From positions 1,356,289,834 to 1,356,353,833 of the forward strand of contig CM066033.1 in the NCBI GenBank assembly GCA_033557465.1: a DNA stretch of 64,000 bases. The letters run 5' to 3'. This DNA comes from Ichthyophis bannanicus (Eukaryota > Chordata > Amphibia > Gymnophiona > Ichthyophiidae). Below the pieces are notes generated by a model, which ran no database searches, had not been told where the DNA came from, and saw nothing but the letters and a program-made list of their open reading frames with translations. Each line of letters starts with the position of its first letter. Position 1 is the first letter of the stretch. Made by a program: the position numbers and the translations under genes. Of the stretch, positions 10,295 to 21,899 are shown one piece after another.

Positions 10295-12468
10295 TTACAT
10301 TCTCCGTGGCCAGCCACGGTGACCACGGCCCAGCCGACCCCTCTGTTGTGGGGCTGGCGGTGCAGCCTCTGGTGCCAGTGATGGCTGCTGAGACCGTGCC
10401 AGCATGGCCTCCTGGGCATTGGTAATGCGTAGCAGTGCCCCTGTTATGAGGTCAGCTGTTGATTGCAGTTGTTGCAGTCCCTGATTTGTGGCCAACAAAT
10501 CCTGGGTATGGCCACCAGAGCCTGATGAGTGCCTGTGGGTGGGAAACAAGGTGATATGTGAGATACCTCTTTCAAACACAAATGTCACACATGCACATGT
10601 CAGGCATATCCCACCAGATCAGTCTGCAGAACAATCATGCCTGCCAAAACTAGCAACGCATGACCATGTTTAGATCTGTGTCTCCCATGAGCCATCCCCA
10701 TGTCTGGAAGGGGTCTGGATGAGGGGTCATGGGAATCACAGATCTCACACATGCCAGTGTGGCAGGTTAATCTGTTGATGCTTGATCTGCACACTGATTG
10801 TCTGAGATAGGTCAGATGACGTGAGGGGTCAGCGCACACACATACATATATCGGGGGTTCCCTGCCCTCTACAATGCTGGTGCACAGTGCAGATCATGTT
10901 GACAGACTATGCTGCATAACAATACTCATGGAGGGGTGTATGTCGGGCAGGGTGTCTGGGTGGCCTGTTAACAGTGGTTTCCGCTGTCTGCTCACTTGGG
11001 GTATATGGCCGTGCACAGTATGTGTGTGTCTGAGCCCCTCAAACATGTTGACACCTGACAAACCATCCGACAGGAGGGTGGAACGCACATGGAACATATT
11101 ACCCCCCCCCCCAAATATTATAAACAATCTGTTATGTTGGCAACATCCAATCCCCTTGTGGATGTTGCCAACACACACAGGGGGATTGGTGTGTATGCTG
11201 TTACCCACCTTCGGCATCGCGCTGTGCTGAGGCACTGTGGGCCCTGAGCTCCGCCAGGATGGTGGCCATGGTTGTGGGTATGGTGCCTGCTGATCCTGGC
11301 ACCTGCATGGGGTGGTGGCTGTCCTCCATTTCAGCAGCTGCTCCAGCCTGTGCGGTGCTGCCAGCATTCCCCAAAGTGGCACTTTCACCAGTGGCCATGT
11401 CCTGTACCTCTGGCACCTCATAGATTGGCGGTGTCTGTTCCCCTTCACTTGTGGTGTCCCCCGATACTGTGGCCTCTGGTCCCTGCCCACCCTGAGGCCT
11501 TGCCACATCCTCCTCCTCCTCCGGTGCCTCCATGAGAGTATAGTCACCTGGTATGTGGGAAAGCATACACAGCACAGATAGGTTTGCACACTCCAACTAT
11601 GTACACGTGTGTAGTACATCCACCCCACGATCAATGTGTGCTTGGGGGTGCCCTGTACATGTGCTTCATAGATACTACTACACCTCAAAATACTACTATT
11701 AAGCAACTATAGGGCACTGCCAAGCACACGCATCACTGTGATTATAGTATGACAAACGGACATTCCCTGTTCAGCGGGCCTTTTAATCGTAGCACTAACA
11801 GGTGTGGGAGGAGGTTTGTAGCAGGAGTGAGGAGACGTGTAGAGCAGATAGAAAAAGGGATGGTATTAGAAACACATGTGAGAGGAGGACACAAACATGA
11901 GAATTAAAAGGGGTGTGATGGAGTACAGCACACCCATGTGCCACCGGCATAGACAAATGCTTAAGCTGCAGAAACAGGTATGAGAGTTTGCAAGCAGATG
12001 GCTGACGCATAGACAAAGGGCATTGCAGGGATGGGTTGGGAGCATCAAGGTGTACGTTGCATACATACCTGCCTGGGGATGGGCAGTGTCCAGGGCCTCT
12101 GGCAGTCCCCGCAGGTATCTTGACCCAAGTCGGTCGGCCAGCTCCTGCTCCAGGGGTGTGAGGGTTGGAGTGAAGGGGCCACCCCCACCGGTGCCCATGG
12201 CGTGTTGCCTTTCAGCAACCATGTGTGCTCGCACACCATGTTTTATGTCGCTGAAGTGCTTCCTGAGGCTGTCAAGGTCCCTGGGTGGCCCCCCTGCCTC
12301 TGCCACAGCCACCTGCACCTCCTCCCACACCTCTGTGCATGTGACCACTGTGGTGGTGCTGCTGAGCAGCCCATAGAGAACCTCGTAGTTCTCCAGAACA
12401 CTGGCCAGCAGGATATGGTTTTCCTGAGGGCTGAACAGCACAGCCCTCCTCCGTTCTGCAGCTGACAC
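10295..12468 (-). CDS. Harbinger Myb/SANT-like DNA-binding protein, three exons
   Basis: Exon 1 (12468-12069, possibly starting further upstream) encodes a Myb/SANT-like domain: RRAVLFSPQENHILLASVL, then VWEEVQVAVAEAGG, LRKHFSDIKHGVRAHM and the family-typical TGGGG...LTPLEQELADRL. It ends at a GTATGT donor in phase 1. Exon 2 (11547-11209) is acidic and Pro/Thr-rich (EAPEEEEDVARP). Exon 3 (10521-10295) is a Gln-rich predicted helix with LLRITNAQEAML and a basic end GRLGRGHRGWPRRM. All three join in phase at GT/AG sites. The architecture matches the second gene of PIF/Harbinger transposons and its host relatives NAIF1 and MSANTD, which binds DNA and helps bring the transposase into the nucleus. 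It diverges from the transposase at 13539. The N-terminus upstream of 12468 appears to need a frameshift, so the start is uncertain. Confidence 0.7.
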
Positions 12469-12599
12469 TGGTATCTGCCTTCTCTTGGCAGTTGGGGCCC
12501 CTGTGTGGGCTGGGACCCACCCGATGTGCCTGCTGCCACCACTCCAGGCCCACCACTCCCTCCCTGCTGAGTAGGTGGCCGCCCCTCCCCCACTCCAGC

Positions 12600-12990
12600 C
12601 ATGAGCTGCTGCTCCATCACCCTACGCTCCTCTCCCTCTCCCTCCCTATCACTCATTCCTGCTCCTAACCCCCTGGACTCCACCTCACACCTACTTGCTG
12701 CCCCCTCCTCTCCCTGCTGTCTGCTACACACCTCTCCTTCTCTCTCACCTGCTGCTCGCCTCCCCTCCTCTCTCCCTCCTCTGCTTGGCCACACACCTCT
12801 CCACCTGCCTCTGCACTCTCCAACACCTCTCCACCTGCCTCTCACTCTCTCCACCACCACTACTCACAAACACAGCCTCCTACGCCTCACACCTTCTCCT
12901 GACACTATCTCAACCTCGCTAACACCACACGCCTTTTCCCTCTCTCTCTCTCTTACACAAACCCCTCAACGTGACCCAGGTGTGCAGGTG
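12600..12990 (-). other. Leader/N-terminal region of Myb-like gene, CT-rich
   Basis: CT-rich on the plus strand. The minus-strand frame from about 12860 reads Gly/Arg/Glu-rich low-complexity protein and leads towards the Myb exon, but in a different frame. It could be 5' UTR or a frameshifted N-terminus. The plus-strand frame here (Ser/Pro/Leu-rich) is its shadow. Confidence 0.4.
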
Positions 12991-12998
12991 AATTTATA
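12991..12998 (-). promoter_or_regulatory. TATA-like box for Myb-like gene
   Basis: TATAAATT on the minus strand, in the minus-facing promoter block. The mirror-image counterpart is TTTAAATA at 13287-13294. Confidence 0.45.
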
Positions 12999-13013
12999 GG
13001 GATTTTTTACATA

Positions 13014-13284
13014 ATGCGTGTTGCACATGCACATGCGACTTCTGCGTGCGTTGCGCATGCGCCTTCACATGAGCATGGCAGTTGTGCGCATGGCGCATGC
13101 ACATGCATGCGAGTGCGCCTCGCAACTGGTGCGCTCGTTCCTGCACATGCGCAACTGGCAGACTCGTGTGACGGCGCATGTGCAACACACGCAACTGCCC
13201 CACTTGTGTGCCGGTGCATGCGCAATGCGTGCAACTGCCCGCTCATGTGCCGGCGCATGCGCAACGCGCACAATGCAACTATAC
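13014..13284. repeat. CpG-rich minisatellite with GCGCATGCGC motifs
   Basis: Irregular tandem array built from GCGCATGCGCAAC and related units (TGCGCATGGCGCATGC and so on), with alternating purine-pyrimidine runs. It lies exactly between the two mirrored promoter blocks. The short ORFs here on both strands are shadows of the array. Confidence 0.75.
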
Positions 13285-13286
13285 CC

Positions 13287-13294
13287 TTTAAATA
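13287..13294 (+). promoter_or_regulatory. TATA-like box for transposase gene
   Basis: TTTAAATA in the plus-facing promoter block, about 250 bp upstream of the transposase ATG at 13539. Confidence 0.4.
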
Positions 13295-13538
13295 CACCTG
13301 CACACCTGGTTCACATTGAGGGTTTTGTGTAGGAGAGTGAGAGAGGCCGTGCCATGTTAGTGAAGTTTGTGGAGAGTCCAAGGAAGGTGTATTGTGTGTA
13401 GTGGCTGTGTTTGTGAGTGTTGTTTGTATTGTGTGGCTGGCTGTGTGTGTGTGTGTGTGGTGTGAATGGTGTGTGGCTTGCTAATTGAGGTGACTGTCTG
13501 TGTTTGAGTGTTGTAGAGAGGTTGGACAGGTTGAGTCT

Positions 13539-16011
13539 ATGGCGGCCTTCGTGGTTACTGCGGTTGCAGAGGGAAGTGAGCAGGAGCTGCGGTTGCCTGA
13601 CGGGGGAGATGGTGTCTATGGGGCTGAGGCTCAGGGCATGGGTATAGTGCTGCTGCAAAACAGACCTGCAGCTGTGGGGGCAGGCCAGACAGGGGCTGTG
13701 CTGGCATGGCGCAGGAGGCGTGCTGAGATGCAGGCTCACCAGCCTCGCCTCAACAGGCCCAGGGCCCAGCTCCAGGGCATGCGTGAGGACCAGGTCATCT
13801 CCCTCTACCGCCTGAGCATGGGGGCTATTAGGGAGCTCTATGAGGATCTAAGACCTGACCTCGAGCCCCTGACTGATTGGTCAAGCTCCTTGGTCCCTGC
13901 ATTTCTTTGCCTCTGGCTGTTTCCAGTCATCTGTGGCCGCAGTGGGTGGCATGAGCCGCCCCATCTTCTCACGCTGTCTCCACCAAGTACTGCGTGCCAT
14001 GGTCAGCCGGGTGGGGAATTACATTGCCATTCCCCACACTAGGCAACAGTGGGGGACCCTGAACCAGGCCTTTGAGGCGTTAGCCAGGATACCACACGTG
14101 ATGGGAGCTATTGATTGCACACATATTGCCCTGGTCCCGCCTAGAGACAGGGAGGCAGTGTTCCGCAACCGCAAACACTATCATTCCCTGAATGTTCAGG
14201 TTGTATGTGATGCAAATATGCATATTCTGAATGTGGTCCCCAGGTTTTCAGGGTCCACCCATGACTCCTATATCCTGCATCACTCGGCACTTTTCACTCA
14301 ATTTGAGGCAGTACAGTATGAGGAGTGTCTATTGCTGGGTGTATATTTATCATTTCTGACGTGCACATTTTATTTATTTAATTTATTTATTTATTTAACA
14401 ATCGCTTATATACAGCACTTTCCCAATGATCAGGTGCGGTTTACAAAAAACAAGTTAAGGGCTAGATCAAAGATCTGTGTTGTTACATGGAACATCAGAG
14501 AACTATGTACAATCGGCCTGAACCTTAAACAAAACATATTTAGTTACAGTTGAAACTGAGATCAAAGTACAATAACAAAAAAACTAAACAACCATAAACT
14601 ATATAACAACTATATAAAGAATATAGAGTTTATGCTATGTAAAATTGCCTAGTGTTTGATGGGCTAATTGAGATAAGTTAGGATGGGAAATTGCAGAGGG
14701 GGGTAAAGAATGTCAGAATAAAAGGGGGTGGGATAGTTTAAGTTACAGCTATTTTATGTCTTTCTTGGTAGGGCCTTTGTTGTCATTTGTCATTTGTTAT
14801 TCATTATTCATTTTAGTGTCTTTCAGAGTTAGGAATCTGAATTGTTATTAGATTATCCGTTTTCATTGTGGGAGAAAGAGTGTGTCATAGGATCAAAGTG
14901 TGATGTGAAAAGGTGGGTTTTTAGTTTCTTTCTGAGATCCTTAATTTCTGTTACTGCTCTGATTTCCTCAGGAAGGGAGTTCCATAGGATGGGTGCTGCA
15001 TGGGAGAATGCCTTTTTGTTGGTTATCTTTTTAGCTTTTGTGAAGTCTTTCGGGGTTATAATTTTGTTTGTATAGCCTTTCCTGTGTACTATTTTATTAG
15101 TGTCTTTAGTAATAAGCTTGCTTAGTGTTGGTGGAACCATGTTATTTAAGGCCTTGAAGGTAGTTATAATAGTCTTATAGTTTTTCCTGCTTTGTATTGG
15201 TAGCCAGTGTAAGTTAGCTAGTATAGGTGTTATGTGTTCGAATATTTGAGACTTCATGCTGTTCATGTGACTAACCGTATGTGCAAATGTATGTCTTGGA
15301 GGTGTATCCCTCGTTGTGTGGTAATGTCATCTGTGTGTGTGTGATATAGGGTGGGGGGGGGGGAACCTCAAGCTCCATCTTGCTAGGGAGCTTTGTTCTG
15401 ATAGTTTAATGGATTCTAGCATTTTTGTCGTGGTTACAGATTATGTTGTTTCCAATCCGTACACCTACCCCTTGTCGTGTGTGTCTGACCTTCACACCCT
15501 GATGCATAGTTCTGATGTCCCATCATGTAATGCCATATGTTTATGTCAGGATGTGTTATGTATTTGTTCTGCACAAATATACCTGTGTCCATTTGGGAGG
15601 AAATGAGCTCCTGCTTTAATGTCGCACATTTCTTTTTTGCAGGTGATGCAGAATATGGGTGTCGCCCCTGGTTGCTGACCCCTGTGCGTCAACCACGGAC
15701 ACGTGCAGAGAGGAGGTACAATGAGGCCCATGCCACCAGCCGCTCTGTCATAGAGCGCACCTTTGGCGTATTAAAGAGTCGCTTCAGGTGTCTGGATAGG
15801 ACAGGCAGGGCCTTACAATACAAATCACAGACTGTGGCAGAGATCATTATAGCCTGTTGCATCCTGCACAAAATTGCTCTCAGGCACCATATCCCTGTCG
15901 ATAGTAATGAGGGTCTGGAGCAGAACCCTACGTGCCCCCCTGCACGTGCCCGTGGCGACACACGTGAGGGCACAGCAGTCAGGCGGCAGCTGATTGCACA
16001 GCTCTTCTCAT
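13539..16011 (+). pseudogene. PIF/Harbinger transposase (HARBI1-like), nearly complete
   Basis: ATG 13539 (MAAFVVTAVAEGSEQEL) was chosen as the first ATG in frame after the promoter block. Exon 1 runs to 14338 and exon 2 is 15643-16011, joined in phase 1 (CTGG^GT...AG^GTGAT). An N-terminal helical region (YRLSMGAIRELYEDLRPDLEPLT) is followed near 13895-13930 by a frameshift, probably with a small deletion, before FASGCFQSS and VGGMSRPIFSR. The DDE_4 nuclease core then reads AIDCTHIAL (first Asp), GSTHDSYIL (second Asp) and SVIERTFGVLKSRF (Glu), so the catalytic triad is present. Exon 2 ends at TCAT^GTAAGT. A downstream exon starting GA would complete a stop right after LIAQLFS, the usual C-terminus. 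The intron holds an L2-like LINE. It cuts and pastes DNA together with the divergent Myb-like partner. One frameshift makes this copy probably inactive. Confidence 0.8.
14370..15266 (-). mobile_element. L2-like LINE 3' end inside transposase intron
   Basis: The minus-strand reading frame 15266-14853 encodes LHWLPIQSRKNYKTIITTFKAL and ILWNSLPEEIR, diagnostic for the L2-like ORF2 C-terminus. The 3' UTR and AAATA-type tail end at about 14370. It is 5'-truncated and antisense to the host intron. Confidence 0.85.
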
Positions 16012-19000
16012 GTAAGTACTGCATATGTTCCCACCTACATTTGTTTAGATATGTGTGTACTGCTAATACTAGTTACCATTTGTATTACGATATCCATAAG
16101 ATGCAGTACTGCACTGACATGTAACTGAGACTGGGTAGCCATACCAGCTTCAAATCTACTCATGCCTGATACACATTAGATGTGGGCAGGGCACAACAGC
16201 AGGTGGCGGTGGATTATGTGTGTGTGGTGTTTTAGGCTTGGGTGAGGTGTTGGGCTGACATACCTGGGTTGTGGCTGCATGTGATAGGGGCTAATGTGCA
16301 GCCACACGTAGTTAGTTTTGATACTTTGGGTGCAGCAAGTTGAAAGGCATGTGGTATGGCGTTAACAGTGGGAGAGCAGGCCATGGATGGGGCCAGTTGT
16401 CTAGATGTATGTGTTTTTCATTGAGTGTTTTGAGCTGATTGTGAGGTTGGTATGCTCTGATGTGCAGGGTCTGTGTTTGTATGCCGCTACATGTGATACG
16501 TACCAATATCTACGTGATCTGTGGTAATTGGATTACTGGATATCCTTAAGGGAAATTACTGCAACACCACAGTGTGCCTGAATGTAAGGGTCATCACGTA
16601 GCCCTCATAGGGATGCGGCAAAGGATAGGGAACCTGTGAGGTGTCCAGCCAGGGGGAGTATTATTGTGCTAATTTTGTGGGATATAGAATAGCTATGCAG
16701 TGCAGTGTTGCATATTTACACGCTGACAGAGATTATTCATGCCAGATCAGCAAGGTGTAGGTTACAGTAGGCAAGCTGTGGGCTAAATATGGGGGTGGAA
16801 TTGGGTTTTAGTGGTGTTTCCAGGGGGAACAGGGCAAAGCTATCTGCTGACATCTAAACATATACCACAGCACTCACATACAAGCTGGGTAGGTGTGTAG
16901 AGGAGGAGAATGCAGTCCAATACAACAACTACATTGCCGACCCTAGAGAAGGAGAGTTATGTCCACACACACAAAGAGGCTCTGATGGGGGGGGGGGAGG
17001 GTTTAGGTGCACATATGGGCTATCCATGCTTTTCCATTATCGATTTCACACAGTAGTATGACCTGCAGCCATCATGGTCCGGTCACATACACACATCGGG
17101 GTGTAGTTTGGCAGACATAACTCAGCCGTTGAGATATATATTTGCAGCTCATCATCACACAGCTGTTAATGTAAGTGAAGGTATGAGATATACACACCAC
17201 GGAAATGTATATCGTCAGAGGATGGGGAGGTGTCCCTGCATAGTTCCGTGTGTTACAGGAATTGACAGCAGGATAGCAGACAACATTGAGACACCAGAAC
17301 ACACAGTGAGGGGCATTGGGGGAGATATGAGGGACACAGGATATTACTGCAGCCTTGGATTGATGCAGGGACACGGTAGTGAAGAAACACTTCTGTTCAC
17401 CCTTTTGTACGTCAACAGAGAGGTGTGGGAGGGGACAGACAGAGTACAGACCCTTGTAGTTTGGCAATCACACTTCGGAGATAACTCTCACATGACAGAG
17501 ATCTGTACAGTGTGATGGTGAACAGTCAGCCAGTGAAGGATCTTGGGGGGTCTGTGAGCAAGGTGCAGTGTGTGTTGCACAGCTAGAAAATGACATATGT
17601 ATGTTTCCCTTGTGTTTCCCAATCCACAGGACATACCTGTTGCAGCTCCTGGTGCGGTGGTGCATTGGCAGGTGACTGTTGGTCATCCAACATGCAGTGG
17701 TCTGGGGTAGGTGGACCTACAGCTACATTGTCTGTGACGACAGTCAGGAGAAACACATGTCCTCAGTGATGTGTCATATTGTACATATGATGTTGTTTAC
17801 CTCTTTTCCCTGCACCACCATAACCCATATCTTGGTGTTGGCACACATATCCCCATGTGTTCCTGTCCAGTTTGTCCTCTGCAACACTGTGTCTGTGACA
17901 CATCCAACAGAGCTGCATGTGTGTGGGTGTCCTAGGTGTTTTAGTGGTGGGCTACACGTACACCCTTCCCCGACATTGTACCATCAGCCAACAGCAGTGT
18001 ATCATTGGATTTCACAGGGCCTTTCGGTCCAACAATCTCCAATTGGGCACATACCAGCCGTATGCTACTGCTGGCACGCTCACCTTAGCATACCGTGTGG
18101 GTGTGTTTCTTAGGGTTGGCTGTGTGTTGATACAGTGTGCAGGCATTTTACATTATCATGTGGTGTGAGGGTCTGTACACCTGGGGGACAGTGATGACTG
18201 TGCTATCTCTACCTTGCTGCTGTTTACCATGTGAACATTGTGGACATGTGTTGTGTGTTGTGAGCAGAACTGTGTCTTGTGTTGTGACATACGAATGTTG
18301 AACAGCATTTTTTGTATCTCAGATATCGCCATAATGTGGACATGCATCAACAGTGGCTGGACATAGTTACATGGTGATTCTACCAATTGTGATGACATTG
18401 TCTCCCTTCACTGAGTGACCCAGGGGATCCAAGACATACACTTGCTGCACGCACATGGTAGGTTGAACCTTTTTTTGGGGGGGGAGATTACATCAGCCTT
18501 TACATGTTCATGATTTACGTTTTGTTTCACAGACATCTCATGTTGGCTCTCTGTTCAAAAAAACCTGATGCACATGGGGTGGAGCTGTGACATGCCTGGG
18601 TAACATGGGCATGGACATGGACATTAACATATCCATGTGACAGCCACGTCTGCAGTTCCATTTCCAAATTTGACCAACATGCAATGTGTTCTGTGTTGTG
18701 CTCATGTCATGTTTGCCTGTGTGATGTTTTATTATGCACATAGTCATGTTTGGCTCTCTGCAATTTGTGCTGATGTTGCAAGCAGCATACCAATACATCA
18801 TTTATCCTCTTCTGACACAGGGCAGTGGACAAACCAGCCACATCTACTACAGTGCATCCGGTGTCGCCATCATCCACCTGTTGGGGGACACACCACCATG
18901 GAACTATCCCTGGGAAATGCTGCCATAGGATGTTTGACCTCTGCGAGTGGGACACATGCCTAGGATGGACAGTATTATTGTTGGAGTGTGACTTGGGCCC

Positions 19001-19772
19001 TGACAGACCTCTCCTACACACTGTTGCTGCCATGCTCTGGCTGGGTGTCGTGTTCATCGCAGAAGACACACATGACCTTTCCAATACTCTGGCATATTAG
19101 GATGTGACACTTGACTATGCATGCCCAGGGTTTCAAGGACAGTTTTGACCTGACTTGTTGGATTGCAGACACACTTTGCACTTTGGACACTGTGTACTAG
19201 TCCCTACGTGCACAACAGGGACTTACATTGTTGCTGTATGTTGTACATTCCTCAAATGTTGTGTTTGGCCATGTGTGTGACATGGACCACAGGAAACGCT
19301 CATCTGTTTGGTTCACCACAAGCATACAGCCATGCGTGTGGCATAGGGGGAGCAATGGAGAGGTCCTGTTGTCTTTGTCCACCTATTCTCCACTTGGACA
19401 TGGTACAGTTTTTGCCACGACAATGCTTTGCTGAACACCAACAGCTTAGATTGATGTTGTCACTCACCAAGGGTGTTTCCGTGCATGTGTGGCAGCACTG
19501 TATCATGTTGAGACATACACGGTGCACATGCATATGGCTGACCTTGTCGTGGAAACACAGCATGTGGCAATATGGCTTCTGTGTGGTTTACTGTACAATG
19601 TTTGCCGTCACTTGCCATCTCTATATACTGGTTTTTGGGTTTGCTTACTGTACAGACGTGACGCTGAACATGTATTTAGGGACCTTGCATTGCATGTCTG
19701 CACACTCCTATTTATCCCATGGGGTACAGACACTCACATTGCACCATTATATTTGGACTGTCGCAGTGTGAG
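16012..19772. other. Non-coding Harbinger-flank DNA, no gene recognised
   Basis: TG/CA-rich sequence with many short, mutually overlapping ORFs on both strands, none with a protein signature. A possible terminal exon acceptor (CCCAATCCACAG) at 17629 is followed by GACATACC, which would give the transposase its stop codon. It is unproven. G-runs occur near 15352, 16987 and 18475. Confidence 0.35.
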
Positions 19773-19902
19773 TGTCCATTGTCTTCCTTCAATTGTGCAT
19801 TCCATGTGCCGTGATATATGTGCACAGACACTGTATCTGTCCATTGTCTTCCTTCAATTGTGCATTCCATGTGCCATGATATATGTGTACAGACACTGTA
19901 TC
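19773..19902. repeat. 65-bp tandem duplication
   Basis: Two adjacent 65-bp units starting TGTCCATTGTCTTCC (19773-19837 and 19838-19902) differ at only two visible positions, so the duplication is recent. Confidence 0.9.
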
Positions 19903-19952
19903 CACACCAACCAGTGCAGGGGACCTTCTGCATAGTGTTATCTCTGCATGTT
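19886..19952 (+). repeat. 67-bp block repeated at 23605-23671
   Basis: The 67 bases starting TGTACAGACACTGTATCC and ending TCTCTGCATGTT are repeated without visible mismatch at 23605-23671 in the same orientation, 3.7 kb away. Confidence 0.85.
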
Positions 19953-20097
19953 TCTGCAGGTTGTTTCTTTGTATTGGTTTCTGGGTTCATGTGCCTCTGC
20001 AACCTGTTGGCATATCCTCATTGTGCATTTGACCATAGTTTATGGTTACATTGTTGCAGCTTTGATTCCTACATGAGGCATTATGTGTCAGCTGTAA

Positions 20098-20290
20098 CAT
20101 ATTTATTTTTATTTTTTATTACATTTTCTTTTATACCGCGCTATTTAAGATCAGTGCGGTTTACAATAAACATTAAATCTACACATCTCAGTTTAGTGAT
20201 TTGTGCTTACAATAAACAGGTAAAAATAACTTGGGTATACAATAAACAAGTTTCTTAACAGGGAGAACATGATAACTATATACAAGCCAG
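20098..20290 (-). mobile_element. L2-like LINE 3' tip
   Basis: On the minus strand it reads TGTAAACCGCACTGATC, then GCGCGGTATAAAA and an AAATA-type tail. This is the same 3' terminal motif as at 45320-45388. Only the tip is present. Confidence 0.7.
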
Positions 20291-21238
20291 TTAATGTAAC
20301 TATATACATGGTTAAGTGCACAGCACGAGCTTCTCAAGGTGGGTTAAGTATGGAGGCGGTTAAGGTGTGGTTGCGGGTATTCAGACTAGGAGTGTAAGAT
20401 GCGTGGGCTTGAGGAGCTACCATGAGGTGTGGAGGTAGGTGATTGTGGGGGGGGGGGGACTGCACATGTGTTTTTAAACTTTCAACATTTTAACAACATA
20501 TGCTGTTTTCATTTGTGTGTCTCCTGTGTTGCCAGATAGATATGTTTTCAGGTACAGATCATGATTGCTGTGTGTTGGGCCCTCATCATGCACCGCCTAC
20601 TGTCTACATGCACTCATATGTTAGTTATACATTTCAGGCGTGCAGCAGCATGTGGGTGTGTGGGGGCCAAATGCATACTGCCCACCATGCACCTGATGCA
20701 CATTATCTCTCCTGCCCCTCATTTGTAGACGTGCCAGTGACCTTTACGTAGGATGTGGGTTGCTGCCCTGCTAAATGTTTCTTTGGTCTTTCACCTGGGA
20801 TCTACTCACCTGGGTATTATGATGGCAGTATCTACACTATCTGTGACGAATAACCAAAATAAACATATGTGTTTGACATACATTTGTCTCGGCTGCTGCT
20901 TGCTCACACTGACACTTGTATTTGATGCTTTTCTGGTCATATCCATGGCCCACCTGTGCTCACATCCTTATACGGTGCCAGCTGTCTATCGTCCAGGCAT
21001 TTCACACATCACTGGATGTTGCAAGTTCCCATAAACACCTTCCCTTTGGGGTACTAGCTTGCAATTGTGGCCATAATGATTGTTTGAGATAGTGGTTACA
21101 GACATGTGTTATGACACCATAGGTTGCAGGTTTGATCCCCACGTGGGTTTCTTTTGTAGAATTATTCTGTTGTGATAACATGACCATTTGGAACCTGCAG
21201 CTTCATCACCTATGCACACACACACACCCATCTCTTCA
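20291..21238. other. Non-coding DNA with tRNA-like phrase
   Basis: No gene is seen. GGTTGCAGGTTTGATCCCC at about 21123 resembles a tRNA B-box phrase also found near 23960 and 24330. It appears to be part of a degenerate repeat rather than a tRNA. Confidence 0.35.
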
Positions 21239-21899
21239 CTGTACACCAGGGGTCTCAAACTCAAATTGCTTTGAGGGCCAAATGAGGACTTGTAAAGTAA
21301 CCCGGGGGCCGCATAAGACGTGGGGCCTCATTTGCATAAGGGGCCTCATTTGCATAAATATTTGCATAATGTTACCATACACTAACTTTTAGTAAACATG
21401 CCTCTTAATGAGTATGGATAAAGAAAGACTAAAAGATTCAGAAATAGGAAGACAATAATTAAACTGGGAACCCCAAAAGCCAAACTTGGAATGTACAACA
21501 ACACTGTAGAAATAAAACTATAAATTAATTTCCTCTTGTACTAAACAAAGCGCAAACATTACTGATGCACATTTCCCAGAGCAGACATATTCCAGTTAAT
21601 AAATTCAAAATAAAGAGATATTTTTCTACCTTTTGTGCATTTTTTTTCAGTTGCAATTGCTCCAGCCACTTCTGGTTTCTTCGTGTCTTCTGCTATCTCC
21701 ATCGTCTGCTGTCCATTTGTCCTTTCTTCTCTCTTCTAGTTTTTTTCCATTCTCTCTCCCTACATCTGCTTTAACATACTAATCTTTCTCCTTTTGCTCT
21801 TTCCTCATTCCTATTTCATCCACTCAAATTTTACCCCTCCATCCTCAATCCCCACTTACTCTCCCAATACCTGGCCAATTGTAGATTTGTCTTCTCTTC

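Larger units (their letters stand above)
12862..13425. promoter_or_regulatory. Mirrored bidirectional promoter of Harbinger unit
   Basis: Two inverted copies of the same ~140-bp block face away from each other. The minus-strand copy (13003 down to 12862) has a TATA-like CCTATAAAT at 12991-12999. The plus-strand copy (13285-13425) has CCTTTAAAT at 13285-13293. Both then read ACCTGCACACCTGG, TCAC, TTGAGGG, TTTGTGTA, a GA-rich run, GTTAG, and GGCTGTGTTTGTGAGT in the same order. Between them lies a CpG-rich minisatellite. I infer that transposase and Myb-like genes are driven by duplicated, oppositely oriented core promoters with related 5' leaders. Confidence 0.6.

Noticed and set aside
13014..13320. 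His/Cys/Ala-rich ORFs on both strands
   Set aside because: Shadows of the CpG-rich minisatellite. No start context or homology.
19163..19935. Plus-strand ORFs of 148-202 codons rich in Cys and His
   Set aside because: Overlapping frames on both strands, tandem duplication inside, no domain. Typical of TG/CA-rich non-coding DNA.
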